Origin: Cymbidium sinense
Taxonomy: Eukaryota; Streptophyta; Magnoliopsida; Asparagales; Orchidaceae
Assembly (NCBI GenBank): GCA_021442155.1
Contig: CM038222.1
Coordinates: 58,068,266 to 58,132,265, forward strand
DNA length: 64,000 nucleotides
Direction: 5' to 3'
The notes beneath the pieces were generated by a model, which was not told the DNA's origin, did not search any database, and saw nothing but the letters and a program-made list of their open reading frames with translations. Positions 1-12,729 of this stretch are shown here, in pieces; positions within the stretch are counted from its first letter, which is position 1; each line of letters starts with the position of its first letter. A program made the translations under genes and the position numbers.

Positions 1-2334
1 CATGACATACAACTTAACATGTTGGGAAAGATCAAAGTAATGAAAGCATGTAAACAAACTCACTTCACTTAAATCCTAAAGACATTCTTAAGGAATAAGA
101 AAATTTAAAATAAATCAAAGTGAATTTCAAAATGTGATTTTGTTTAGTTTGAAGTTTGATTTAATTTTGAAAAGGTGAGATGAGTTTGCTATTCTAACCC
201 ATTCCCACATGTGTTTTGATATTTTGTTTAATTTTAGATAATTAAATCCATTTTATGCATTGATTAGGTTAAGGTATGAATTAACTTAATTAACCCTTAC
301 CTACACCACCTTAATAGAATTAACTAAATAATTATGAGCCAATGAGATGACATAAAACCCATAAGAAATTTAAATTTGCAATGCACCTAATAATGAAAAG
401 GCCTAATGTAATTTGGCTCACAATTAAAAGTTAATTAAGCTAAGGGTTTAGCTTAAGTAATTTCAAAATACCACACATGTGAATTGGGTTTTGATTTCCT
501 TAATTGAACTTAGCTATTAAACACCTAAGCATCTACCCAAGGTAGATTAATTAAGTTCTGAACTTTTAGAATTTTGAAAATTGATTAAGGGGATAATTAA
601 ATTAACCCTTAAAGAGGGGATTAAGGAGATAAGAGGGGTTTAGGGAATAGCTTGGGAAATGCCCCAAAAATATTCCATAAATATTCTACTTACTAGATCT
701 GACCTTAATCAACCCTAAGCATAAGTTAAAATCACTAATCATACCCTAATTATGCTTAATTATATAAGAAGGGTAATTATGAAATCATATGCAATTTCAA
801 TAATCCTTCAATAAATCCCAAGAAAATTGGGGAGGAAAGTCATCCCCAAAAATACCCAAGAAATTTGGGATTAAGCAGGGCCTTAATTAAAAAGTAATTA
901 GCAAAATAAACTTTCTAATAAAACCCAAATTCAGAAAATCATAATTCAAAACTCATCAAAAAATTAATTTTAAAATATTCTAGGTTTGAATTATCTATCC
1001 ATAGATTTTATTTCACATTTTTTTTTGAATTTTTTAGAAAGCGTTATGAATTTTAGAAGATCTCTAGGTTAATTAGGAATTAATTAAGCATTTTAAATAA
1101 TCCCTAACTAATCCCTCGCTCACGGCGTGACGCGTGACAGTGGCAGTCAACGTGCTTTACACGTGACACACTATGAGGGGATTACTTAACTTGTCACATC
1201 TCGAGTGTTGGCGGCGGTGCACGCACTGTAATCCTTTATCGTCCGATCAAAGATCTGACTGGGGATCTCCATTTTAAAAGGATATCTAAATAATAATCTC
1301 AGCCCATCTAAAATGCGATGGATGGTGAGATCATCCAAGTTCTTCCCTTGATCAATAGAGACCGTCCATGATCAAGGGGGAGATTCAAGCTCGATCTAGC
1401 ATGGAATCAAACCAAATTCAACCCACGCCATCTAAAGACAGAGAGCAAAAAATCCAATTGTCAAAAATTGATGGGGTAAAATTTCTTTCACAAAGCTCCA
1501 TACCACATTGAGTTTAATGGTCAAAAAATCTCATACTTCATCGAAGGTGATCACCGACGCTTGATTCCCTTGGAGAAGCTTCATCTGGTTGAGATGACTG
1601 CTGAAGTTTTGAGCACTTAAGGTTGAGTGGATCATGGGTCACCCTCCTATGCTTGAGCTTTGATCATATTCAATTTCCTTGCCTCTTGGAATCAACTAGA
1701 GCTTGACTTGGTCACCCAAGTGTGCTGGAAAAGTAATAGAAGGAAATGAAGTGAAAGAAGTTGGCAATTCAATTGGCTCCCATATGCAAAAATCGAGAAA
1801 TGGGAAATGGAATGAGCTCTAGGATGCTATCACTCTGATGGCTCCTAGTCTCACTAGCTCAATCAATTAGAGAATTATTCATTTGTGAATTAGGGGAGTA
1901 TATCTCCCCTTGAAGGATCGACAGACAATGGACATGCCATTTTGATCCAATAATCATGGAGGGCTATTTTTATGAGTGTGCACATGGTCGGGAGCTGGAG
2001 TGGATTGCCAACCTCCCATGTGTTTTGAATTTGCTGAGAGGGAGTTTGAAAATTTTTGACCATGGGGATGGGTTTGGTCTTGGGAACAAATGGCTGACCC
2101 AAACCCATTGGTTGGGTGCACCACTCATCACTAAGTCCCCTTGAGCCAAGAAAGCCTCAAGTGAATGTGAAGAGGTATGACCAAATTACCCATGGATTAG
2201 CCAAAATTTGTTCTATGGCCTAGGGTAGGATGGTCATTTTGCTATTTTTCCACTTTGGACATGTTGGTATGTGGAGAAACTAGGTTTGGCCAAGTTTCAT
2301 GAGATTTGGAATTCATTTGATAGGGTTTGGCTCA

Positions 2335-2850
2335 TGTTGACCCAAAAGTCAAAATGGGTCAACTTGGGTCAAGTTGACCAATAGGTCAAGTCAAACCAAG
2401 GGTTGGGTCAAGTTCATATGACCATTTGAAATGTTTTGGTGGCTTTGGTTTGGTTCAATTTGGTATTGTTTTGAATTTGGCTCATATGACTTCATTTAGG
2501 TCAAATGGGTCAAGTTGACCTATTTGACCCATTTGACCTATTTGAGGTAGGTCAAGGGTAGGTTTAGGTTAGGTTAGTCATATGGAGTGGATTGGTATCT
2601 TTGTTTCCAATCAATTTGGGTTAAGTTCAATTTTGGCTCAAGATGACCCCTTTAAGTCATGTTGGGTCAAAGGTCAATTGGGCTAGGTTGGGTCTAGTTG
2701 GCCATTGAGGCTTTGTTCAAGTTCCACAAGTGATTTGGGATGGACATGACCTATTGGTTCCAATCAATTTGGCTTATATCAAGTTTTGACACATTTTGAC
2801 CCTTTAGGTCAAAATGGGTCAACTTGGGTTAAGTGGCCAATTGGGCTAGG
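2335..2850. repeat. Dense GGTCAA/TTGACC cluster inside LTR-like unit S1
   Basis: The hexamer GGTCAA and its complement TTGACC recur every 10-30 bases here, often back to back. I count 14 TTGAC cores (either strand) between 2,338 and 2,562. The same cluster is present in the other units at about 10,190-10,560, 16,680-17,360 and 21,070-21,930. TTGAC is the core of the W-box bound by WRKY transcription factors. Whether these sites are bound is inference. Confidence 0.75.
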
Positions 2851-3499
2851 TTAGCTCAAATGTTGGCTTGGTCAAGTTCAAACATAGGTCATGAGTGAAC
2901 TTAGATCAATGGTTTCAATCAATTTCACCTAGGTGGAATTTGGCTATGTTAGGTTTCATTTTGTTGGTGTTGACTTGGTCAACCCTTAGGTTTGACTTGG
3001 TTTGACCCAATTTGATTGATTGATCATTCCATGATGATTTTTGATCATGATGAAAGGGGTATATGAGTTTGTTTCAATCCAATTTGGTTAGGATCAAAAT
3101 TTGGCTCATAATTTTAGGTCACTTTGGGTCAAGTGAGCCTAAGTGGGTCAAATGGCTTGGTCAAAGCTTGATTTGAAGTTGGTTGATCTTGTATATGGAC
3201 TATGATTGAAATATAAATCCATTTACAAGTGGTTTGAAATCAAATGGTTTTGATTTTGAAAATTTCATATTCAAAGGAAGAATGAAGGGTATTGGCTTTG
3301 ATTTTGATTAGGTTTTGATTGAGTGATTGAAGTTTGGATTTATATATGAGCTCATGATTGTAGGGTTGATTGAATCATGAGAGAAAATCAAAAGTTTGGC
3401 TTGATTTGAAATTGTTTTGGCTAAGTTCAAAGTCTTGACCTAAAAGGTTTAGATTGAATTTTAATTTGATTTGAGTTTGATTTTTGGAATTGGTTTTGA

Positions 3500-4400
3500 T
3501 TGTTTGAATTTATATTTCATTTATATATGTGAATATAAATGAGAATATAAACGTATCAAGAGAAAATTTCAAGAATTTGAAGTGGTTTAATCATGATTTA
3601 GGCTAAGTGCATTAAGAAGGATTTAAAGGACTTAGAAAAATTTGGAGTTTGGAGTTTGAATTTTCGAATTAGGTTTGATTGATTTATATTTATATTTCAT
3701 TTATCTATGTGAATATAAATGAGAATATAAAAGAATTATGAGAAAATACCATGATTTTGAATTGATTTGATCAAGATTTATGTTAAATCCATTAAAGGGA
3801 ATTTAAAGGATTTAAGGGAATTCTAAATTGGAATTTAATTTTTGAATTAGATTTGATTGATTTATATTTATATTTCATTTATATATGTGAATATAAATGA
3901 GAATATAAATGGTTTTTGAGAAAATCTCATGAGTTTGAATTGATTTGATCATGATTTTAAGCCCAATAATGGAAAATTAAGGACTTAAGGAAAATTTTAG
4001 GGATTTTAAATTTGGAATTTAATTTTTGGCTTTGATTTGATTGATTTATGTTTATATTTCTTTTATATATGTGAATATAAATGAGAATATGAATGAGTTT
4101 TGAGAAAATCCCATGAGTTTGAATTGATTTGATCATGATTTTGGTTAAATCCATTAATGGAAAATTAAGGGATTTAAGGAAAATTTTATGAATTGAATTG
4201 AAGTTTTGAGTTTAGTTTGATTGATTTAAATTTATATTTCATTTATATATGTGAATATAAATGAAAATATAAATGAATTATGAAAAAATCTCAAAGATTT
4301 GAATATGTTTGAATCATAATTTTCGTTAAGTCCTTGAGGGAAGATTAAGGACTTAGGCAAAATTTAGACTTAGGAATTTTTGATGGATTTTGGTCATGGG
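3500..4400 (+). repeat. Tandem array, about 180-bp period, 5 copies
   Basis: A monomer containing TATATTTCATTTATATATGT followed by GTGAATATAAATGAGAATAT starts at about 3,511, 3,691, 3,869, 4,053 and 4,233, giving spacings of 178-184 bases. Each monomer has a dyad-like AT core and a more variable flank resembling GATCATGATTTTGGCTAAGT. The array lies near the downstream end of unit S1. The sister units carry 4 copies (11,332-11,900), 3 copies (15,800-16,190, reverse) and about one (near 20,720, reverse). Confidence 0.8.
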
Positions 4401-4989
4401 TTTCGATCATAGATTTCAATCATGGTTTTGATTTGAGTTTGGAGAAAATTAAATAGAATTGATTTGGAGTTTGATTTGAAAGAAGGAAAGTGAGGAATGG
4501 TTTAAGCTAAGGGTAGGCAATTTTCCTAACACCCCTAAGGCATGACCTATTCCTATGGCTAACTCTTCTAAGTCTTCTAGGGCTAGGTTTGAGTATCCAC
4601 CTAATCACTAGATGTGTATTAAGACTAAAGAACTCTTGAAGTCTAAGAGGGGTTCTATGTCTACGATGGAGAGGTTGAGAGCTCATTCTAAAAATGAGGT
4701 CAACAAGAATTAATGGAATTACCATTTGACTTTTACTTGCATTGTGTTCATAATCTTATACTGAAAGGCTTGGTCCCACATACATGGTCTAAGCACAGGT
4801 TAGACTATTTTGAGAAGCTGTGGAACAATGCAGGCAGTTAAGCACAATCAAGAACATGACTAGGATTCAGTATAGTGGGTCGAGTCGATGATGATGATTA
4901 CTACTTAGTTATTACCAATCATTTGGAGTTTGATAGGTTCTTTTCACACAACACCAACTCTTATGAGAACGTGTGTTTAGAAATCTTAG

Positions 4990-6240
4990 ATGATCCAAAT
5001 GACCTTCAAATCAAAGATGCACTACCATAATTTGAAGGGGAGATCCATTCAATAATTAACAAGCTTAAAGAAATCAACCTCGAGACAGAAGAAAATCTAC
5101 GCCCGACATACATCAATTTGTTGCTGGATGAAGAAGAAACCAATGACTTAGTTAGGCAATTGACTAAGTTTAAGGACTTTGCTAGAGTTATGAAGAGATG
5201 TATGGATTATCTCTTGGCATAGCAATCCACAAACTAGCAATAGATTCTAGTGTTAACCCTATCAAGCAAGCTCCTAGATGCATGCGATTAGAAATTGAAC
5301 AACAGGTCATTTCTAAAGTCAAGAAATTGATGCTTTTCATGAAGAAAAATGCCCTAGTAGTGTTGTCCAAAGAAGAAGAATGACCAAAATATGCCTAATT
5401 TGTGGACTTAATAAGGCATGTCCTAAGGATGAGTTTCCTCTTCCTATACCAGAATTAATAGTGGACATCGCCTCATCTCATGCAATTTTCTTCTTTATGG
5501 ATGGGTCATCTGGCTATAACCAAATCAAGATAGCCTCCGAGGATGAAAGAAACACCGCTTTTCAAACTTCGATCAAAATCTATTATTATAAGGTCATGTC
5601 TTTCGGCTTTAAAAAAGCTGGTGCTACATACAAATGGGTCATGACTAAGATCTTCAAAGAACTCATCCATCATCAGTTTGAGTGCTACGTTGATGATCTA
5701 GTAGTCAAGAGCAGAGAAAAGGAAGACCATCTCTTTGACTTGAGAGTACTTTTCGAATGGTTAAGATAATATAACCTCAAAATGAATCCCCTGAAGTGTG
5801 CATTCAGAGTAACTTCAAGGAAATTCCTTGGGTTTGTTGTCCGACATCATGAAATAGAAATAGATCCTGAAAAGATCAAAACTATCTTAGAAATGCCACC
5901 TCCCAAAAGTTTAACTCAACTCAGATCTTTTCAAGGACGATTAGCGTATCTAAGATGCTTTATTTCTAATCTATCGGGGAGATGCAAGCCATTCTCAGCA
6001 CTTGTCAAAAAGAATGCCAAATTCAGGTAGGATGACAAGTGTCAAAGATGTTTCAAATAGTATTTGTAAATTCTAGAGCTATCCGGGAAAGTCACTCATC
6101 CTCTACACAGCATTGGATGACTCTCTCTCTCTTTGTTGCCAATGATGATGGGAAGGAGAGTGCTCTCTACTACCTCAATCATCATCTAATTCCTGCTAAA
6201 GAGAACTATCAACCTATTAAGAAATATTGCCTAGTTTGAT
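4990..6240 (+). pseudogene. Ty3-gypsy (Tat/Ogre-like) pol remnant: protease-RT linker, reverse transcriptase, start of RNase H
   Basis: Broken pieces in changing frames follow the order of a Tat-lineage polyprotein. First comes a linker (LRPTYINLLLDEEE at about 5,097) and the segment ending KLAIDSSVNPIKQAPRCMRL (5,230-5,290). Then follow RT with CPKDEFPLPIPE, SFGFKKAGATY, the catalytic YVDD box (about 5,686-5,697) and the conserved KMNPLKCAF and LGFVVRHHEIEIDP stretches. Next is RSFQGRLAYLRCFISNLSGR (about 5,920-5,985) and finally ESALYYLNHHLIPAKENYQP, which matches the connection to RNase H. There are stops at about 5,383, 5,769, 6,030 and 6,239, plus frame changes, so it cannot be translated as one protein. 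The YVDD residues themselves survive. Confidence 0.85.
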
Positions 6241-6289
6241 CTTTGCATCTCAGAAGCTACGCCACTACATGCTTTCTCATAATGTGAAT

Positions 6290-7340
6290 TTAATTTCTAG
6301 AACCAATCCGCTGCAATATCTCATGACATAGACAACATTATCCGGATGTTTGGCATGATGGTCCATGATTCTCTCACAATTTGATATCACATTCATACCC
6401 TTCCGTGAAATAAAAGGACAAGCACTAGATTTTTTTAAGAGCACACTCACTTCTCGATTCTCGCTTAGTGATGATCTCCGATGAACAAATCATGAACTTG
6501 GGAAGGATGACAACCATAGGAGATATATTTTGATGGTACAACTTCTTTTTATATAAAGGGGAATCACCAATCTACTCTTCAAGAAAGGCAAGTAGAATAG
6601 TTCTCAAACTCTATCGATATGATGAGATTCATACTATCTTTCTTTCAACCCGCACCAATAAGTGAGTATGAGGCTTTAAATGGTCTAGAGTTATCTATCA
6701 GGTGTGTCAAGAGCATCAACATCTTTGGGCATTCTTGCATCAAATTGTAAGATGAAGATGAAGATTAAGAGACTAAGATACTCACCTTGATGATTACGCG
6801 CATAGATGTAGCTAAGAGATGCCATTAGTGTATAGGTGTGGTCCAATTAACCACCCAATATTCTACACTACACCGCCTCATGGCCATTCGAGTGTTGGGG
6901 TACCAACAGGGTGATCGATCCTCCTTCTTCCAAGGGTCATCACTCATCTTACCGCCACCGACTACTTTTCAAGTGGGTGGAGGTAATCCCACCGAGAGGT
7001 CATATTCGATGTGCTTGCTTTTCAAAACCATATCATATATAAATTGGGTGCCTTGATGAATTATATCGATAATGGTATGCATTCAAAAGCACCAAGATCA
7101 GCTTGCTAGAAGATACGATAGATTGAGATACTCCACCATCTATCCCAGCAAATGGCTTAGCAGAATGATTCAATAAAACTCTCATCCAAATACTAAAGAA
7201 GACACTTTACACAAGACAAAGTGGAATGAGTTGTTGAAGCCTTGTGGGTCTACACAACATATCAAACTCCAATTCAATCACCCCTTTTCTTAGTGCATGT
7301 CAAGTCGTTCTACCTTAGAAGGTCAACTCCTGTCACTAAG
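6290..7340 (+). pseudogene. Ty3-gypsy pol remnant: RNase H and integrase fragments
   Basis: Downstream of the RT remnant, short matches in scattered frames continue the same polyprotein. APISEYEALNGLELSIRCVK (about 6,650-6,710) resembles the plant-type RNase H block usually seen as TNNEAEYEAL. A degraded integrase core follows at about 7,120-7,320 (YHPSTIYPSKWLSRMIQ, then the region normally reading WAYRTT and TPYSL). Stops and indels are frequent and no domain is complete. The integrase C-terminus is not here; a piece of that kind is found 5 kb further on at 12,317-12,631. Confidence 0.6.
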
Positions 7341-7399
7341 GATAACATTGGGTAGCAAGATCACTATAGAGCAGAATGCAAAGTTATAGTTTAGAAGAG

Positions 7400-9700
7400 T
7401 GTGGAGAATAAATTCCTATAGGGGGGTCACCTTTCAAATCTATTGGGAGAAATGAAAGAGGAAAGACATATAGAAATTCACCTTTTTAAGATGCCATGTA
7501 GATCAGCATATGTACTTATTCAGGTGATCGAGTATGTTATCAATGAATAGTATACTATCTCAAAAGATGAAAGTCACTACCCTATAATGGACCTAATCAC
7601 CTCAATAAGGACTCCTAAGGACTATGGGTCTTTGGTGTACCAGAGATTCTTCCCCTACTTTATATGGAAAAGTAAAGCAGGGTGGGCTTATTTTAAACCG
7701 GGTTCGTTAAGTTCCCTACAGGGGCAAGCCCCCATAGTTAATTACATTCTAAGGGATGGGATCCCTTAGGAAAACTCTTGATTAAGGTAAATGATCTTTG
7801 TCTTTGAAGATTTCAATTGGAAGGACTATCAATCGATTGATTCATTTTTGAGGATCAAATGGGAGTGATCAAAAGAGGGAGTTATTATCGAAGCCAAAAT
7901 GAAAGATAAGTAGGAGATGCCTACATGCTAGGAAATCTAGCGAACAATCTCAAACTATCCTATAGTTGGGCTTTACATTTTTAAAATTAATTTAGTTTGT
8001 TTGAGTTGTAGTTTTCATTAGAATTTTAGGACTTAAGATTCCTTAACATAAGATTAAGGGAATGCTTAAGAGGTGAGGAATTAAGCTTATGGCCCACAAA
8101 GGGGAAAAATAACCTCTGAACCTAAATCTACAGAGCTTCAGCGAGGGCCGGAAGCACAACCTAAATCTAAGGTGAAAATGGGTAATTGGTTTGCCTCCAC
8201 AAGAGAGGACAAATCACCCGACAGCTTGGACTTATAACCTTGGGTGGCCAACTCCGCTCCTATGATTTTAAATACATGTAGGTTAGTCTTTATGCTTATG
8301 CAAGATAGCTAGGCTGTTGTTAATTTAGAAAGAGACTACGTCCCTAAATTTACTCCCAAAAGAGACTATATCATGTAAAGGGACATGCTTCAAATGACCT
8401 AAATCTAACGCAATTCAAATTTCATTTTATTTTTATTTTTGGACAATTATTTTTGACTCAGGTTAATATGATTCATATAGATAATGCATGAGAAAGAAGG
8501 CCAAAATCAGAATGGAGGTGAGTTTCCACCATGGCTCTCAAAGGTCAAGCCAAGTTTCTCGGGTGGAAGCTCCAATCAAGAGTGAAATAAGATGCATTTG
8601 TGCATGATATTATAAAGAAATGCTCATCCAGAGTAATTTTTTTATCTTGATTATAAACTAAGATTTAAGTAGGGTTATGAGGTCTTTATTTTAATTTGAG
8701 TTATTAAGTTGGGTAAAAAATTTATTTTTCCCTAAAGAGCATAATCCATATCCAGGCCATACATAAAGCAAGGAAGACACTAGGGAAATCATGCCAGTTA
8801 ATGCACAAGCTAAACAAATCATCAATCAATTTATAAAGCTAACCACAAAAAGAATAAAAGGTCATTGTGGTCGGGCACCACCACACAAACTCAAAAATAT
8901 CAAATTGGGTAGCCGAGCTCTACCTTTATACAACCTAGATTACAAATGAATTAAATTATAATTAAGCAAGGAATTCATTATTATGGGGGTCTTTAAGCTT
9001 TATTCTTCATTCTTCTTTTCTTCTTTATTCTTCTTTTCTTCCTTCTTCTTTGGTTCTTTCTTTTGGATAGTTGGAAGGTAGATGCTCTAAGGCTTAACAT
9101 GGTGTATAAGATATGACAAATGCTCATCTTAATCCCCATAACAATCATTCCAAAATTCTAATTGCATAAATTTACATGAAAATGAAAAGTGAAAATCTAA
9201 CTAACACCTGCAAAATAAAGGTTAGCTAAAATAAATCACACAAATCTCAAGCATGTATATTGGACTTATCACCCCACACATGGCTGACTAAGTTCACCTG
9301 GCCTATTGGATTATGCTTAGGGGTATAAAGCACATGCAAGCAAAATCATTTATATTTTTATTTATGATAGTGCCCCTTAAGCACAATCTCCTGCATAAAA
9401 GAATAGTTAGACTAAGAGCATCCTACCATTCATTCTATGAGCATACACCCTAACATCCACTCTAAAACATATATCACAAAACAAAATAAAACATCAAACC
9501 ATGTATCGACCTAACATAAGACTAGAAGTGGTGACTTAGGCTAATGTGTGTGCTTTGAAGGCTTATGTGGTATGCTTAGCTATGAATTTAGGTTCAAATT
9601 TTTTATGTGTGAAGAACATCTTCAACTTAGAGGAGGGTTTCATTTAAGTTGTTTAATTATTTTAGGTTGATTTTATTTCATGTTTTGATTTGGTTTAAGT
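7400..9700 (+). mobile_element. Non-coding 3' internal region of the gypsy element, forward copy
   Basis: No gene is visible. The stretch matches, as reverse complement, two copies at about 25,300-27,600 and 27,630-28,340. Examples are the block around 7,565-7,790, a short inverted motif GGGGCAAGCCCC near 7,722-7,735, and the pyrimidine-rich tract at 9,001-9,070. Non-coding DNA of this kind between pol and the 3' LTR is typical of Tat/Ogre elements. The open frame 7,587-7,769 lies within the repeat and has no recognisable product. Confidence 0.55.
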
Positions 9701-12316
9701 GGATCATACAATTAATGTTATGAAGAGAGGGAAAGAGAAGAGAACTTCTCTTTTCATCCCTAACCTAAGTAATTTCTAAAGTAGGTTCACATTTTAGTTT
9801 TGTTGAGGTGAATATTTTGATTAAATCTTTTAATTAGTCCTAAGTTTAGATGAACTCTAAACAAACCTATTCAAAAAGAAAGGCATTTTAAGATGGGAGA
9901 GAGAGTTTGAAATTGGAGTTTTGACCCGGGTTTGGTCTAGGGGCCAATGGGCTGACCCAAATCCATTGGGTTGGGTGCACCACTCCTATTAGGTCCCCTT
10001 GAGCTTTTAGGAAAGCCTCAAGTGGATATGAAGAGGGTATGACCAAATTACCCATAGATTAAGCCAAAATTTGTTCTATGGCCTAGGGGTAGGATGGTTA
10101 TTTTGTTTATTTTTCACTTTGGATATGTTGTTATATGGCAAACTAGGGCCAAGTTTTATGAGATTTGGAATTCATTTGATAGGGTTTGGCTCATGTTGAC
10201 CCATTTTGGTCAATAACAAAGTTGACCAATTGGTCAAATTGGGTCAAACTACAAGTTCATCTGACCATTTGAAATATTTTGGTGGCTTTAGTTTGATTCA
10301 ATTTGGTATAGTTTTGGATTTGGCTCATATGACTTCATTTAGGTCAAATGGGTCAAGTTGACCTATTTGACCCATTTGACCTATTTTAGGTAGGCCAAGG
10401 GTAGGTTTAGGTTAGGTTAGTCATATGGAGTGGATTGGTATCTTTGTTTCCAATCAATTTGGGCTAAGTTCAAATTTGGCTCAACATGACCCCTTTAGGT
10501 CATGTTAGGTCTAAGGTCAATTGGGCTATGTTAGGTCTAGTTGGTAAGTTGAGGATTTGGTCAAGTTTCACAAGTGATTTGAAATTAATTTGACCCATTG
10601 GTTTGAATTAATTTGGCTTAGATCAAGTTTTGACACATTTTGATCCTTTAGGAGGGTCAAAATGTGTTAACTCTCAATAATTCAAGGTTAGGCTTAAATG
10701 GTCAAGTTCAAACATAGGTCATGAGTGAACTTAGATCCGTTTCAATAAATTTAGCCTATGGTGGAATTTGGCTATGTTAGTTTCATTTTGGGCTAATGAC
10801 TTGATCAACCCTTAGTTTGACTTGTTTTGATTGATTGATCATCCCATGATAATTGATCATGATGAGAGGGACATACATGAGTTTGGTTCAATCCAATTTG
10901 ATTAATTTGGCTCATAAGGGTATTTTAGGTCACTTTGGGTCAAGTGAGACTAAGTGGATCAAATGGCTTGGTCAAAGCTTGATTTGAGCTTGATTGAACT
11001 TGTATATGGATTTATGATTGAAATATGAATCCATTTACAAGTGGTTTTAAGTCAAATGGGTTTTGATCCATTTGACAAATTCATATTCAAAGGAAGAATA
11101 TGAAGGGATTTTGGCTTTGATTTTTGAACTAGGTTTTGATTGTTTGATTAAAGTTTGGATTTATATATGAACTCATGATTGTAGGATTGATTGAATCATG
11201 AGAGAAAATCAAGAGTTTGGCTTGATTTGAAATTGATTTGGCTAAGTTCAAGATTTTGACTTGAAAGACTTAGATTGGATTTTGAGTGGATTTGAGTTTG
11301 ATTTGTGGAACTGGTTTTGATTGTTTGCATTTATATTTCATTTATAAATGTGAATATAAATGAGATTATAAATGGATCATAAGAAAATGTCAAGGATTTG
11401 AAGTGGTTTAATCATGATTTGGGCTAAGTCCATTAAGAAGGATTTAAAGGACTTAAGGAAATTTGGAGTAGGGATTTGAATTTTTTGAATTTGGTTTGAT
11501 TGATTTATATTTATATTTCATTTATATATGTGAATATAAATGAGGATATAAATGAATTATGAGAAACTTCCATGACTTTTAGATGGTTTGATCAAGATTT
11601 AGGCTAAGTCCATTAATGGAGAATTAAGGGACTTTGGAAAATTTCAAATTGGGAATTTAATTTAGGGGTTTGATTTGATTGATTTATATTTATATTTCAT
11701 TTATATATGTGAATATAAATGAGAATATAAATGAGTTTTGATAAAATCGCATGAGTTTGAAATGATTTGATCAAGGTTTTGGATAAGTCCTTTAATGGAA
11801 AATTAAAGGACTTAGGAAAATTTCATGAATTGATTTGGAATTTTAAGTTTAGTTTGATTGATTTGAATTTATATTTCATTTATATATGATAACATTAATG
11901 AGAATAAAAATGAATTATGAGAAGTTCTCAAAGATTTGACATGATTTTGATCATGATTTTGGTTAAGTCATTAAGGGAAGATTGAGGACTTAGGAATTTT
12001 TGATGGATTTTGATCATGGTTTGAATCATAGATTTCAATCATGGAATTGATTTGAGTTTAGAGAAAATCAATTAAGATTGATTTGGAGTTTGACTTGAAA
12101 GAAGGAAAGTGAGGAATGGTTTGAGCTAAGGGTAGGAAATTTTCCTAGCACTCCTAAGGCATGACCTCTTCCTATGGCTAACTCTTCTAAGTCTTCTAGG
12201 GTTAGGTTGAGTGTCCACCTAATAACTAAATTTGTCTTAAGACTAAGAAACTCTTAAAGTCTAAGAGGAATCACATGTCTAAGATGGAGGGGTTGAGAGC
12301 TCATTCTAAAAAATGA
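9700..12316 (+). mobile_element. LTR-like unit S2, forward, with internal deletion
   Basis: Bases 9,720-9,890 match the start of the unit (compare the reverse strand near 25,130-25,290 and 20,480-20,650). The sequence then jumps at about 9,893 to the part equivalent to S1 position 2,035 and continues collinear to the end of the unit. About 2.9 kb found in unit S4 is therefore missing. The downstream end, with the approximately 180-bp array, matches S1 to about 4,725. Just after this common end the sequence continues into a pol fragment rather than the pol start, so the junction is a rearrangement. Confidence 0.6.
11320..12060 (+). repeat. Tandem array, about 180-bp period, 4 copies (unit S2)
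   Basis: The TATATTTCATTTATA core recurs at about 11,332, 11,512, 11,691 and 11,870, a spacing of 179-180. It is the same repeat as the one in S1, with one copy fewer. Confidence 0.75.
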
Positions 12317-12631
12317 GGTCAACAAAGAGCTCGAAGGTTTGGAGGAGTGTCACCGGCGTGCTAGAACCTTAAGTTGTACAAGGCCAAAATGATTCAAGTT
12401 CACAATAAGTTGGTCTGCCCTAAGTCTTTCCAAGTAGGAGAACTTGTGTCAGTCCTAAGGAGACCAATTGTTGCCCCTCAAAAGATGGGAGGCAAGTTTG
12501 AACCCACTTGGGAAGGCCCCTATGTCATAGAAAAAGCTTACTAAGGAGGATCTTATCAGCTTATTGATTGTAAAGGAAAACACCCGATGCTTTCAATTAA
12601 TGGGCTCTATTTGAAGAAATATAACCCATAA
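12317..12631 (+). pseudogene. Detached 3' end of gypsy pol (integrase C-terminal region)
   Basis: Pieces in shifting frames read ELEGLEECHRRARTL, MIQVHNKLVCPKSFQVGELV, RRPIVAPQKMGGKFEPTWEG, PYVIEKAY, then a stop, and SINGLYLKKYNP ending at the TAA at 12,629-12,631. This is the standard tail of Tat/Ogre integrase, in which a conserved FQVGDLVL..RRP and KWEGPYV block precedes NGxxLKKYYP. It directly follows an LTR-like unit instead of the integrase core, so the locus has been rearranged. Confidence 0.7.
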
Positions 12632-12729
12632 AAATCATGTTTGAAAATAATTATATCAATCAATAAAATCTGATTTCATTTCATCAAAATCTCCTCTTCT
12701 TTCGAAGCATTGTTTGTTTGCCTTGTGAA

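Larger units (their letters stand above)
1..4730 (+). mobile_element. Giant LTR-like unit S1 (Tat/Ogre-like gypsy), forward, 5' end outside window
   Basis: This non-coding AT-rich block recurs at about 9,700-12,310 on the same strand and as reverse complement at about 15,340-20,690 and 20,690-25,300. For example, the first 100 bases match the reverse complement of about 24,230-24,330 and of 19,560-19,660. It runs directly into a broken gypsy pol at 4,990-7,340. Units of about 5 kb beside Tat-type pol fit the very long LTRs known for Ogre elements. I could not locate TG..CA ends, a primer binding site or a polypurine tract, so 'LTR' is an inference; a long internal repeat is the alternative. 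Short open frames inside it (such as 1,956-2,144) look accidental. Confidence 0.6.

Noticed and set aside
1890..2144. Overlapping open frames on both strands (72 and 62 codons)
   Set aside because: They lie in the repeated LTR-like unit, are not conserved as frames in the sister units and resemble no protein.
3500..4400. Centromeric satellite array
   Set aside because: There are only 3-5 monomers, each time at the same place inside a longer LTR-like unit, so it is a subrepeat of the element here.
5380..6240. Functional reverse transcriptase gene
   Set aside because: The YVDD box is intact, but stops at 5,769, 6,030 and 6,239 and frame changes break the polyprotein.
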